Source: Jeotgalicoccus meleagridis (GTDB lineage Bacteria; Bacillota; Bacilli; Staphylococcales; Salinicoccaceae). Taken from it: 64,000 nt of DNA. Shown piece after piece: positions 35,721 through 45,278 of the stretch. The notes beneath the pieces are model-generated. The model ran no database searches. It saw only the letters and a program-made list of their open reading frames with translations, and was not told the DNA's origin. Position 1 is the first letter of the stretch. The number at the start of each line of letters is the position of its first letter. The stretch is taken from positions 1 to 64,000 of the forward strand of contig NZ_CAJEWD010000007.1 of the NCBI RefSeq assembly GCF_903994045.1, given 5' to 3'. The position numbers were made by a program, and so were the translations under genes.

Positions 35721-38228
35721 TTAATCGTCGTCTTTGTCTTTTTTAGAACTAGATTTTGATGAACGTCCTCCAACTGAATATCGATCATCGTAGGTTCTTG
35801 TGACCGTTCCTCTTAATGATGAGTTAGATAGGCTAGAGTCAATCGATGAGCCCATACGTGATTGAATTGCAGGGTCATTTAGAGAACTTTTATCGGTGAA
35901 GATAGTGTCTTCAGCAATCAAACCAGTAATTGGTTTGTCCATGCTACTAGAACAATCATCTTCTAATTCCATAGTCAGAGCACAGAATTTTTCTGATCTC
36001 ACTGATGATGGTTGTTCGAATTTTTCATAAGCTCCCATTACTTCAGGGGCTGCTTGACTGAGTGCATCAGCCATATAACTCCAGTTATAAATATGAGGGT
36101 GTGTTTCATCATCTGTGTCATAGACTTGTGGAATATTTCTGTCATAACCCATCCAAATTCCTAGGGTTACTTTAGGATTAAAACCAATCATCCATGAGTC
36201 TACAAAATTCTCTGATGTACCCGTCTTAGCTGACCAATCATAAACGTCTTTTACTGAGTTGTAGTAATCTTTAATGTGGTAAACAGAACCAGTTAAGAAT
36301 GATTCTTTCAGCATATCTGCAACTAAGAAAGAAGTAGATTCTTTGAAGACTCTAACAGGATCTTCTTGATGTTCGTAAACGATATCTCCATCAGGTGCTG
36401 TGATTTTTTGAATCATATAACTTTCGTTCATTTCTCCTTGATTACCGAAAGTAGAGAAAGCATCGACATTATTTTCTACTGTAGTATCTAAAGGACCAAG
36501 TGGCAGTGAAGTGATACCAACTAGTTGTTCTGGGATACTCATATTCATTGCATCTAAGTATTGATATGGATTATGATTCCTAACTTCTGACCATAATCTT
36601 AAAGTAGATAAGTTATAAGAGTTACTTAGTGCATGTTTGGCAGAAACTAAACCATACTCATCTCCAGAGTAGTTGGCTGGTTCATAACCATTATTGTTAA
36701 ATTCCTTATCGAGCAGTACCGTATCCGGTACGATTAGGCCTTGATCGATAGCTGGTGCATAGGTACTTAACGGTTTCATAGTTGAACCGGCTTGACGAGA
36801 AGTTTGAGTGGCGTGATTGACTTCAGAATTTTCATAATTACGTCCACCGACAAAACCTAGTATCTTACCTGTGTCATTTTCTTTAAGGACAGCACCGACT
36901 TCGTGATCTAATATTTCTTCTTCTTCACCTTCAACAGCGTTGATTGCATCTAAACTTGAGCGTTCACCGTAGTAATAAAAACTATTTTCTTTTGTCTCTT
37001 GCATGGTGTCGTATATATTTTTATCAATGGTTGTTTCTATTTGATACCCTTGATTTCTTAAGGCATCATTTGCTTTTTGTGTATATTCTTGATTCAGTAG
37101 AGGTGTTGAATCGACATCTTCACGAGAGACACCTTCTTCTTCAGCTAAAATATACTTAATAACTTCTACACCGCGTCTTTCGATTTCATCAGTTAAGAAT
37201 GGATAGTTCTGATTTGGTACAACGACACTTGAAGCCATATTGTCATAGATATTATAAGCTAAAGCTTGATCATGTTCTTCTTGACTGATCACACCTTCAG
37301 TTAGCATTCTTGAAAGCACAAATTCCTGACGGTTCTTACCAGCTTCTAGCATATCTGCTTCTTTTAAACTACCATCTTGATTGAATGGTGTATATGCATA
37401 TGGATTTTGTGGTAGGCCGGCTAAGAAGGCACTCTCAGCAATGTTTAACTCACTTGCTGACTTACCAAACACCCCTTCAGCAGCGGATTCAATTCCCGCT
37501 ATATTTTGGCCGTTTGCATTTCTACCAAAAGATACCGCATTTAAGTAAGCTTCAAGAATTTCTTCTTTAGATAATATATTTTCAACGCGGAAGGCTAATA
37601 AGAGTTCTGTGGCTTTTCTATCAAAGGTTGGGTCATTCGTTAACATTTGATTTTTTACCAGTTGTTGGGTAATTGTACTACCACCAGATCCCGCTTCACT
37701 ACCTGATAATTCCTGCAGTGAGGCACGCATAAAGGCTTTTGGAACCACACCATTATGTTCATAAAAATGTTCATCTTCGGTAGCGATTAAAGCCTGAGTC
37801 ACGTTTTCTGATATATCATCATATTTCACTGTTTCGCGTATTAAGTCTGAGCGAAGTGTCCCGAGTTCTTCCCCGGAGCCAAATGTCACAGTCGTACTCT
37901 CTGTCATTTCGGTTAAGTTTGTTTTAATTTCGTCTTCTGCAAGCACTTCTTCATCTGATACAAGTGCAGCAAAGTAACCTAGACCGATACTGAAGAGAAA
38001 TAAACCAATAAGAGTAACTGTTAAAAGTAAGAATAAGATAACATTCCAAATCGTATCATAAGCTGTAAAAAAAGATACTCTTAGAGGAGAACCTGCTTTT
38101 TTAAAGCGGGCGACTATATTATTATATTTGTCTTTCGCTGTTTCTCCGTGAATTCTGTCTGTCTTCTTCTCGGAATCAGAACGCGAAAACATCTTCTTTA
38201 TATTTTCAATAAAGTCATTTTTCTTCAT
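35721..38228 (-). CDS. Class A penicillin-binding protein (PBP1A type)
   Basis: An 835-residue bifunctional peptidoglycan synthase. One membrane helix at about residues 58-90. Glycosyltransferase domain with EDEHFYEH (catalytic Glu151) and GGSTITQQLVKN. Transpeptidase domain with STMK (Ser482-Lys485), SYN (537-539) and KTG (668-670), all intact. The C-terminal tail has a Cys pair (FC...DDC) outside the membrane and then a Ser/Lys/Asp-rich low-complexity end. It lies between fhs and tyrS, as the related gene does in Staphylococcus. Confidence 0.92.
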   Translation of the reverse strand: MKKNDFIENIKKMFSRSDSEKKTDRIHGETAKDKYNNIVARFKKAGSPLRVSFFTAYDTIWNVILFLLLTVTLIGLFLFSIGLGYFAALVSDEEVLAEDEIKTNLTEMTESTTVTFGSGEELGTLRSDLIRETVKYDDISENVTQALIATEDEHFYEHNGVVPKAFMRASLQELSGSEAGSGGSTITQQLVKNQMLTNDPTFDRKATELLLAFRVENILSKEEILEAYLNAVSFGRNANGQNIAGIESAAEGVFGKSASELNIAESAFLAGLPQNPYAYTPFNQDGSLKEADMLEAGKNRQEFVLSRMLTEGVISQEEHDQALAYNIYDNMASSVVVPNQNYPFLTDEIERRGVEVIKYILAEEEGVSREDVDSTPLLNQEYTQKANDALRNQGYQIETTIDKNIYDTMQETKENSFYYYGERSSLDAINAVEGEEEEILDHEVGAVLKENDTGKILGFVGGRNYENSEVNHATQTSRQAGSTMKPLSTYAPAIDQGLIVPDTVLLDKEFNNNGYEPANYSGDEYGLVSAKHALSNSYNLSTLRLWSEVRNHNPYQYLDAMNMSIPEQLVGITSLPLGPLDTTVENNVDAFSTFGNQGEMNESYMIQKITAPDGDIVYEHQEDPVRVFKESTSFLVADMLKESFLTGSVYHIKDYYNSVKDVYDWSAKTGTSENFVDSWMIGFNPKVTLGIWMGYDRNIPQVYDTDDETHPHIYNWSYMADALSQAAPEVMGAYEKFEQPSSVRSEKFCALTMELEDDCSSSMDKPITGLIAEDTIFTDKSSLNDPAIQSRMGSSIDSSLSNSSLRGTVTRTYDDRYSVGGRSSKSSSKKDKDDD

Positions 38229-38343
38229 GTCAACCTCCTATTAAAAAGATTATATCATATGTCTATTAAGCTCTCCTAGTAATATAAGGCTATCAGAGAA
38301 TAGAAATCTAACCATATCATGATAGCTTAAATAGAGTATTTTT

Positions 38344-38359
38344 CAAGTGAAAACACTTG
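38344..38359. repeat. Short palindrome upstream of the tyrS promoter
   Basis: CAAGTG-AAAA-CACTTG. It lies in the 150-base gap between the PBP start and the tyrS promoter; it may be an operator or nothing. No other structure was seen in the gap. Confidence 0.45.
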
Positions 38360-38376
38360 GCTTTCAAATCGCAATC

Positions 38377-38405
38377 TTGACTTTTAGCTCTATCAATACT
38401 ATACT
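38377..38405 (+). promoter_or_regulatory. Predicted sigma-A promoter of the tyrS leader
   Basis: TTGACT (38377-38382), 17-base spacer, TATACT (38400-38405). Confidence 0.75.
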
Positions 38406-38411
38406 TATATA

Positions 38412-38618
38412 AATTTAAGATTAGAATCAAACTGTGAGAGAAGTAGTGACTTACTTGATTTAGAGAGCAGGCGGTTGGTGAAAGTCTGTGAAAAGTAAGT
38501 TGATGAATACACTCACATATTATGGTTTGATCCGTCAGAAGACGTAACTTCTACAATGAGTAAAATTGTTTGGTGGTACCGTGTCAGCACCCATACTAAA
38601 AAAGTATGGGTGTTTTTT
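38412..38618 (+). promoter_or_regulatory. T-box leader of tyrS (tyrosine specifier TAC)
   Basis: T-box core TGGTGGTACCGTG at 38571-38583. Terminator CACCCATACT/AGTATGGGTG (38588-38597/38603-38612) and T6. AGAGAGC and GGTGAAAG mark stem I, and GATGAATACA puts TAC (38508-38510) at the specifier site, agreeing with tyrS. Confidence 0.93.
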
Positions 38619-38625
38619 ATATTAA

Positions 38626-39903
<1,278 letters not shown>

Positions 39904-39908
39904 ATCAT

Positions 39909-39952
39909 AAAAAGCACACTAATTTCAGATGGAAATTAGTGTGCTTTTTCTT
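39909..39952. terminator. Bidirectional terminator after tyrS
   Basis: An 18-bp stem (39909-39926 with 39932-39949) with a 5-base loop and T-run on the plus strand; the convergent SDR gene ends just beyond. Confidence 0.88.
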
Positions 39953-39966
39953 ATAAAGGTGCTTAT

Positions 39967-40701
39967 CTATTGTGCAGTCAAACCGCCATCAGCAACAAAT
40001 TCTGAACCTGTTGAGTAAGATGAATCATCGGAAGCAAGATAAAGAACAAGTTCCGTGATTTCCTCGGGTTGAGCGACTCTTTGTAAAGGAATGAATTTTG
40101 AAAATGCTTTGATTTGTTCCGCCGCATCGCCTTGTTTAATCATAGGAGTCTCTATTACTCCAGGATGTACTGAATTGACACGTATACCAAGAGGTGCGAG
40201 CTGAAGCGCAGCTGCTTTAGTGAAACCTCTCACTGCAAATTTTGTATCTGTATATCCAACAGCCCCTCCGACAAGACCATTAATGGATGATACATTTACA
40301 ATAGACCCTTTACCTAGTTCTGTCATTGTCGGGACGACTGCTTGTGTACCTAAAAAGACAGAGACTTGATTAATATCTACTATTCTACGGTAGTCCTCTT
40401 CAGTCATTTCCATCATCGGCTTGTTTACACTAATTCCCGCATTGTTCACAAGGATATCAATTTGTCCAAAGGTGTCGTTCGCTTCCTTAACCACCTTGTC
40501 CCAATCTTCTTTTTTAGTGACGTCTTGTTTGATAAATTTAGCATCTTTACCAAGACTTTTTTCAAGTGTTTTACCAGCTTCTTCGTTGATGTCAGTAATA
40601 ATAACTTTAGCACCTTCACTGACAAAACGTGTAGCGTGTGAAGCGCCCATACCTTGTGCGCCACCTGTAACAATCGCAACTTTACCTTCTAATCTGTTCA
40701 T
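39967..40701 (-). CDS. SDR family oxidoreductase (distal gene)
   Basis: A 244-residue classical short-chain dehydrogenase. Cofactor loop TGGAQGMGASHA with NAD-type Asp (ITDINEE), structural NNAG, catalytic Ser in NVSSING and YxxxK as YTDTKFAVRG. FVADGGLTAQ is the usual C-terminus. Substrate unknown; the family includes alcohol and steroid dehydrogenases. 44 bases after the other SDR gene, likely the same operon under the MarR gene at 41526. Confidence 0.88.
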   Translation of the reverse strand: MNRLEGKVAIVTGGAQGMGASHATRFVSEGAKVIITDINEEAGKTLEKSLGKDAKFIKQDVTKKEDWDKVVKEANDTFGQIDILVNNAGISVNKPMMEMTEEDYRRIVDINQVSVFLGTQAVVPTMTELGKGSIVNVSSINGLVGGAVGYTDTKFAVRGFTKAAALQLAPLGIRVNSVHPGVIETPMIKQGDAAEQIKAFSKFIPLQRVAQPEEITELVLYLASDDSSYSTGSEFVADGGLTAQ

Positions 40702-40745
40702 AAAACTACCTCCTGAAATTTAAATATTTTATATTAAAACAAAAA

Positions 40746-41495
40746 CTATCTAAGTTTGATTGAACCGCCATCTACCATTATTGTTTGTCCGGTCACATAA
40801 TCTGCATCACTACTTGATAAGAAGACCGCAACTCTACCAATATCTTCCTCAGGGTCTCCAAGTTTTCTTAAAGGAATATTATTAATCATCGCATCATATA
40901 ATTCTGGAGAATCTTTCTTCCATTGTTCAACCCCACCAGTGAGTGCAATTGGAGAGATGATATTCACATTAATTCCTTCAGGTCCCCATTCATTGGCAGC
41001 AACTCTAGAAATTCCTCTAATTGCTTCTTTGGCAGCAGCATATGAAGTTTGTGTTGGCTGACCGTTAAGACCCGCACCAGATGCGAAATTAATAACTTTA
41101 CCTTTAGATTTCTTCAGTTCAGGATAGGCCACTTGCATAAAGTTAAAAGTAGGATAAAAACCTGTACCAAACGATAGGTCAAACATTTCTTGATTGGTCT
41201 CAATAAAAGATGCTTGTTTAGAAGCATGTGCATTGTTGATAAGAATATCTAACTTGCCTCGTTTTTTGACTACTTCAGAAACAACATATTCTACATTTTC
41301 TCTTTTGGAAATGTCTGAGATGAAGAGCATGCCTTCAGTATGTTGATTAATTTCTGCTAAAGTTTTCTTACCCATCTCTTCATTAACATCTACAATAGCA
41401 ACATGAGCACCTTCTTTAGCTAAAGCAAGCGCCATACCTCTACCAATACCAGAAGCACTTCCAGTAATAATTGCAACTTTTCCTTCTAATCTCAT
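40746..41495 (-). CDS. SDR family oxidoreductase (proximal gene)
   Basis: A 249-residue classical SDR. TGSASGIGRGMA binds the cofactor, INNAHA replaces the usual NNAG, FASGAG holds the Ser, and YAAAKEAIRG is the YxxxK site. It differs clearly from the neighbouring SDR, so the two probably act on different substrates or steps. GGAG precedes the ATG. It follows the MarR regulator by 30 bases. Confidence 0.87.
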   Translation of the reverse strand: MRLEGKVAIITGSASGIGRGMALALAKEGAHVAIVDVNEEMGKKTLAEINQHTEGMLFISDISKRENVEYVVSEVVKKRGKLDILINNAHASKQASFIETNQEMFDLSFGTGFYPTFNFMQVAYPELKKSKGKVINFASGAGLNGQPTQTSYAAAKEAIRGISRVAANEWGPEGINVNIISPIALTGGVEQWKKDSPELYDAMINNIPLRKLGDPEEDIGRVAVFLSSSDADYVTGQTIMVDGGSIKLR

Positions 41496-41525
41496 TTTAA
41501 CTATCTCCTTTATAATATTAATTAT

Positions 41526-41939
41526 TTATTGATTTAACTTTTTATATAAGGTGAGCAGTTGTTGTCTTTCATCATCTGTAAGTTTTAAAAATACCTCTTT
41601 ACGTAAAACTTGCCCGCTTTCAATTGCCTTTTCTAAGATGTCTTGTCCTTGTTTAGTAATAACTAAATATATGATACGCCGATCATTTTCATTTGCTTGT
41701 CGTTCAACTAAGCCCTTTTTAACTAATTTATTCACTAGGTGAGTCACCGTTGGTGGCGTGAGTCCTAAAGCTTTTGAAACATCAGAAGGACGCGACGATT
41801 CATTATGTTGTAAGAAAGATAAGGTAAGTATATGAGATACGCCTAAATCTTCATTAAAAATTTTATTCCAACGAATCGTCATCTGATTCGTGAATGTATC
41901 CATTTGATGGAGGAGGTCAAATATATTTTTATTGGTCAT
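41526..41939 (-). CDS. MarR family transcriptional regulator
   Basis: A 137-residue winged-helix repressor. The recognition region is RPSDVSKALGLTPPTVTHLV, followed by the wing ERQANENDRRIIYLVIT. Helices at both ends form the dimer interface. The ATG at 41939 is chosen because AGAGGTG lies upstream; the GTG at 41948 falls inside that site. It heads an operon with two SDR genes. The palindrome at 41974-41987 just downstream of its promoter is a likely autoregulatory operator. The inducer is unknown; no conserved redox Cys is obvious. Confidence 0.88.
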   Translation of the reverse strand: MTNKNIFDLLHQMDTFTNQMTIRWNKIFNEDLGVSHILTLSFLQHNESSRPSDVSKALGLTPPTVTHLVNKLVKKGLVERQANENDRRIIYLVITKQGQDILEKAIESGQVLRKEVFLKLTDDERQQLLTLYKKLNQ

Positions 41940-41973
41940 TATTTTCACCTCTCATTAACTTTCATGTCTAATA

Positions 41974-41987
41974 GTTAGATGTCTAAC
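41974..41987. promoter_or_regulatory. Probable MarR operator
   Basis: GTTAGA-TG-TCTAAC, a perfect dyad between the predicted promoter and the MarR start. A further TCTAA half site lies at 41967-41971. Confidence 0.6.
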
Positions 41988-41998
41988 AATATACTTTT

Positions 41999-42027
41999 AT
42001 TATATATATTTTGATAAAACTAGGCAA
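41999..42027 (-). promoter_or_regulatory. Predicted promoter of the MarR-SDR operon
   Basis: Minus strand: TTGCCT (42022-42027), 17-base spacer, TATAAT (41999-42004). Confidence 0.65.
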
Positions 42028-42037
42028 GGTAAAGATG

Positions 42038-42082
42038 ATTTTGTCTATTTGATATCATTTTTGACATGTCTAATAGACTTTT
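42038..42082. repeat. 45-bp direct repeat, copy 1
   Basis: It contains GTCTATT (42043-42049) and the palindrome GTCTAATAGAC (42068-42078). It matches copy 2 at 43 of 45 positions. Confidence 0.9.
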
Positions 42083-42088
42083 CCGCTC

Positions 42089-42133
42089 ATTTTGTCTATT
42101 CGATATCATTTTTGACACGTCTAATAGACTTTT
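42089..42133. repeat. 45-bp direct repeat, copy 2
   Basis: Same layout as copy 1, palindrome at 42119-42129, spaced 51 bases from copy 1. No coding frame spans these repeats, and nothing else was seen between 42134 and the terminator. Confidence 0.9.
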
Positions 42134-42182
42134 TAACCGAGAAATATGTATCACAAAATAAACTCCCTTAAAAAGACAAGAA

Positions 42183-42218
42183 AAATCGTCCACCTTCTTT
42201 AAAGAAAGTAGACGATTT
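42183..42218 (-). terminator. Terminator of the yjiH-type gene
   Basis: AAATCGTC...GACGATTT with an inner CTTTAAAG, just beyond the stop of the minus-strand gene at 42230. Confidence 0.75.
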
Positions 42219-42229
42219 AATAGAGATAT

Positions 42230-43558
42230 TTAGAAAATGATAAATGCTGCAACAATAATGATTGGTAGAGTAATGACTGTTCTCATTAAGAAGATAACAA
42301 AGAGTTTTCCTAGACCTAATGGAATCTTAGAACCTAAGATTACGCCACCGACTTCTGATAAATAAATCAGTTGAGTAATACTCATTGCACCAACGATGAA
42401 GCGAGTCATATCACTTTGAACGCCTTCAATGAGAATAGCTGGTAGGAACATATCAGTAAAACCGATAAAGAGTGTTTCTGACATTGCTGCTGCTTCAGGA
42501 ATACCAATCCATTGTAGTAATGGAACAAAAGGTAGACCTAACCAAGTGAATATTGGTGTATACTCAGCCAAGATTGTTCCTAATGTACCAATAGCCATTA
42601 CGACAGGTAAGACACCAAACCAAGTATCAAAGACTGTTTTAACGCCTTCTTTTGCTAAAGAGAACAGGTTAGGTGATTTTTCTGCTTTTAACATCGCCTG
42701 ATGATAGCCCCAAGAAAATGGGTTGTGTCCTTCAGGTATTGTCTCCTCAAGTTCAGATCCATCATTGTAATAAGTATCTTCAATTCTTGAGAGTGGTGGA
42801 ATGCGTGGCATAATTAAAGCTGCAATAACACCTGCGACGATGATCGTTAAATAGAACGGACCAAATAAGTGCATCAAACCGATTAAATCTAGTATGACAA
42901 TAGTGAAGGTAATCGAGACGACTGAGAAAGTCGATGCAATGACACTGGCTTCACGTTTTGAATAAAATCCATCTTCATACTGTTTACTTGTTAAGATGAC
43001 CCCAACGGTACCATCTCCAACCCAAGATGCTAAGTTATCAACAGTAGAACGGCCAGGTAAAGTAAAGACTGGACGCATAAACTTAGCAAAAATAGTTCCA
43101 ACGAACTCTAACAAACCGTAATTTAAAAGTAGAGGTAAGAAGAAACCTGCAATAATAAAGACTGTAAATAGAGTAGGTTGTAAATCGTTTAAGATCATGC
43201 CACCTGTAGAGTCTGACCAAATCATTTCTGGACCAAACTTAAAGTAACTAAACAAGGCAAATATTGCACCGATTGTTCTTAAAGTGACCCAAAAACTTGA
43301 AGTGTAAAAAATGCTTGCCCAAAAACCGGTATCAATTTTTAAGACCCAAGTGTAGATAATGCTTAAAACTGCTGCAATGACAACTGTAATTACGACTAAG
43401 AGCGTAATGATCTCTACGGTAATTAAATCATTAATAAAAGTTGCTAAAAAGGCAACTGGTACAGTAGTTTCACCGTCAATGTTTAGTGGTATGAGAAACA
43501 TGAATATCCCAATTAGAGATGGGATTAAAAATTTTAAAAAGGTAGTTGTATTTTTCAT
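42230..43558 (-). CDS. YjiH family transporter (nucleoside-recognition/Gate domain)
   Basis: A 442-residue membrane protein with about ten transmembrane helices. Two Gate-domain regions are visible: residues about 125-230 (FVGTIFAKFMRPVFTLPGRS) and about 310-430 (VLPVVMAIGTLGTI). It belongs to the YjiH family (COG3314). No substrate is known; nucleosides are suggested only by the domain name. It is divergent from the dipeptidase gene, with a cre-like site between. Confidence 0.83.
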   Translation of the reverse strand: MKNTTTFLKFLIPSLIGIFMFLIPLNIDGETTVPVAFLATFINDLITVEIITLLVVITVVIAAVLSIIYTWVLKIDTGFWASIFYTSSFWVTLRTIGAIFALFSYFKFGPEMIWSDSTGGMILNDLQPTLFTVFIIAGFFLPLLLNYGLLEFVGTIFAKFMRPVFTLPGRSTVDNLASWVGDGTVGVILTSKQYEDGFYSKREASVIASTFSVVSITFTIVILDLIGLMHLFGPFYLTIIVAGVIAALIMPRIPPLSRIEDTYYNDGSELEETIPEGHNPFSWGYHQAMLKAEKSPNLFSLAKEGVKTVFDTWFGVLPVVMAIGTLGTILAEYTPIFTWLGLPFVPLLQWIGIPEAAAMSETLFIGFTDMFLPAILIEGVQSDMTRFIVGAMSITQLIYLSEVGGVILGSKIPLGLGKLFVIFLMRTVITLPIIIVAAFIIF

Positions 43559-43630
43559 AAGTTAACCTCATTTGTCTTGAATAAGTTATTATATTAAATA
43601 ATTATACGTAATAATGAATAATTGTAAAGG

Positions 43631-43644
43631 AGTAAACGTTTTCA
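43631..43644. promoter_or_regulatory. cre-like site upstream of the dipeptidase
   Basis: AGTAAACGTTTTCA matches 13 of 14 cre positions; only the first base differs. It lies between divergent genes starting at 43558 and 43697. Confidence 0.6.
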
Positions 43645-43696
43645 TTATGTATAAATTATATTATAATAGATTGATAAAGAAAAGGAGAGGATTTTA

Positions 43697-44644
43697 ATGA
43701 ATATTATTGATACACATTGTGATGCTCTATTGAAACTCCAAGGGGATAAAAGGAATACATACGGATACTTCGGACGAAAGAGACAGTTGGACTATTTAGA
43801 CTCTGATGAACTTCATACCAACATGAAGCGGAGAATTAAAGGGAAAGTCAAAGTCCAATTTTATGCAATATTCATCTCTCCTGGCATTCCAGATAATGAA
43901 AAATGGCAGCATGCCTTAGAACAAATCGATGCCTTTTATAACGAAGTACTGACTATGGATAAGATGGTACACATTAAAAAATTATCCGATATTAAGAATT
44001 TAAAAGAAGATGAGTATGGTGCTGTTTTAACTCTAGAAGGTGCAGATGCCTTTGGTAATGATTTAATGAAGCTAAGAACACTCTTTAGATTAGGAGTACT
44101 CGCTGTCGGTTTAGTTTGGAACAATGGCAACCTAGTGGCTGATGGTGTCGGTGAAACTAGAGGGACTGGCTTAAGTAAATTAGGTCATCAAGTCGTCGAA
44201 GAGTGCAACAAAAATAATGTCTTAATAGATGTGAGTCATTTAAACGTTCACGGCTTTGAAGATGTTATTGAACATGGTAAGTATGTATTTGCTAGTCACT
44301 CTAATGCCAGAAGTATTCAGGATCATCCTAGAAATTTATATGATGAGCAAATTGTTAAGCTTATCAACAAGGGTGGAATGATTAATATCGTCTTTTGTCC
44401 AGACTTTGTAGCTGATGGGGAAGTAACGATTGATGATTTGCTTTCGCATATCGATAAAATTATTGAACTCGGTGGAGAAAAACATATTGGTTTAGGATCT
44501 GACTTCGATGGCATTGTGGACTTTGTCAAAGACCTTGAACACTCTGGAGATTATCAAAACTTACTGACTGCTATAGAAAATAAATATGGTGAAGGCTTCA
44601 CAAGAGGAATCGCCTCAGAAAACTTTATCAGAGTGTTTTGTTAA
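43697..44644 (+). CDS. Membrane dipeptidase (renal dipeptidase family, M19)
   Basis: A 315-residue zinc enzyme. Metal-binding motifs are IDTHCDALL at the N-terminus, TLEGAD with the bridging Glu, DVSHLN, ASHSNA and GSDFDGI. Relatives hydrolyse dipeptides including those with D-residues, so peptidoglycan peptide recycling is possible. No signal peptide, so cytoplasmic despite the family name. GGAGAGG precedes the ATG. Likely catabolite-controlled through the cre-like site at 43631. Confidence 0.9.
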   Translation: MNIIDTHCDALLKLQGDKRNTYGYFGRKRQLDYLDSDELHTNMKRRIKGKVKVQFYAIFISPGIPDNEKWQHALEQIDAFYNEVLTMDKMVHIKKLSDIKNLKEDEYGAVLTLEGADAFGNDLMKLRTLFRLGVLAVGLVWNNGNLVADGVGETRGTGLSKLGHQVVEECNKNNVLIDVSHLNVHGFEDVIEHGKYVFASHSNARSIQDHPRNLYDEQIVKLINKGGMINIVFCPDFVADGEVTIDDLLSHIDKIIELGGEKHIGLGSDFDGIVDFVKDLEHSGDYQNLLTAIENKYGEGFTRGIASENFIRVFC

Positions 44645-44650
44645 AAAAGA

Positions 44651-44679
44651 GAGCTGGAAAGTATTTTCCAGCTCTTTAC
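44651..44679 (+). terminator. Terminator after the dipeptidase
   Basis: GAGCTGGAAA/TTTCCAGCTC (44651-44660/44665-44674) and T-run. Confidence 0.85.
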
Positions 44680-44689
44680 TATAAAGCAT

Positions 44690-45169
44690 TTATTTAGCCG
44701 TCAATGTTTTGACATCATTTTTTAAATTACTAACCTTTCTTCTTGGTTTTTGATTTCATTGAGTTGCTTCCCAACGCTATCTTCCATAGATTCATCATTT
44801 AAAGGATTAACCATAAAAAATTCGGAGTTTAAATCAGAATACATCTTTAATAGTTTTTTAGTTTCTTCTAAATAAGAAAGCATAGACTCTTGTACTTTGA
44901 CATGTTCATCATCTTCAAGCTGATAGTTTTTTCACTGTTTGCTGAAAATCTTCAATTTGTGGAATCAACTTATCATTAATATCATGGAGCGCCTTATCTC
45001 TATTTCTATCCTCTTCGATATTCTTCGTCGTTTCTTCAAAGGCTTTATTTAATCTACTATCATTTCTTTCAAAGCTAGTTAGCAACTGTTGGTAATTTTC
45101 TTCTGCTTGATTATTACAAGCACTTAAAATAAGTAAGACAAGCATAAGTATTGGTATTTTTATTTTCAT
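44690..45169 (-). pseudogene. YkyA-like lipoprotein, frameshifted
   Basis: The ATG at 45169 follows AGGAG and encodes a signal peptide with lipobox LSAC (MKIKIPILMLVLLILSACNN), then a coiled-coil region like YkyA cell-wall-binding lipoproteins. The frame ends early at 44915. Coding sequence of the same character continues in the next frame (KNYQLEDDEHVKVQ to NEIKNQEE, stop 44722), then returns to the first frame (KVSNLKNDVKTLTAK, stop 44690-44692). The first shift is at a six-A run (44927-44932 on the plus strand), consistent with one inserted base; the second is near 44738, in a purine run. Together about 160 residues. Either a real pseudogene or sequencing error in homopolymers. Confidence 0.75.
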
Positions 45170-45204
45170 AGATTCACTCCTGATTTTTTTAATAGTTATC
45201 GTAA

Positions 45205-45232
45205 TTGAAAGCATATATATTTATTGTATAAT
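45205..45232 (+). promoter_or_regulatory. Predicted promoter of the MFS gene
   Basis: TTGAAA (45205-45210), 16-base spacer, TATAAT (45227-45232). Confidence 0.65.
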
Positions 45233-45278
45233 AGAAGAGTTGCACTTTAAAATTATTTGAAACTTGGAGAATACATAA

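Noticed and set aside
38344-38359. CAAGTG-AAAA-CACTTG as a terminator
   Set aside because: No T-run follows and no gene ends nearby; kept only as an unexplained palindrome.
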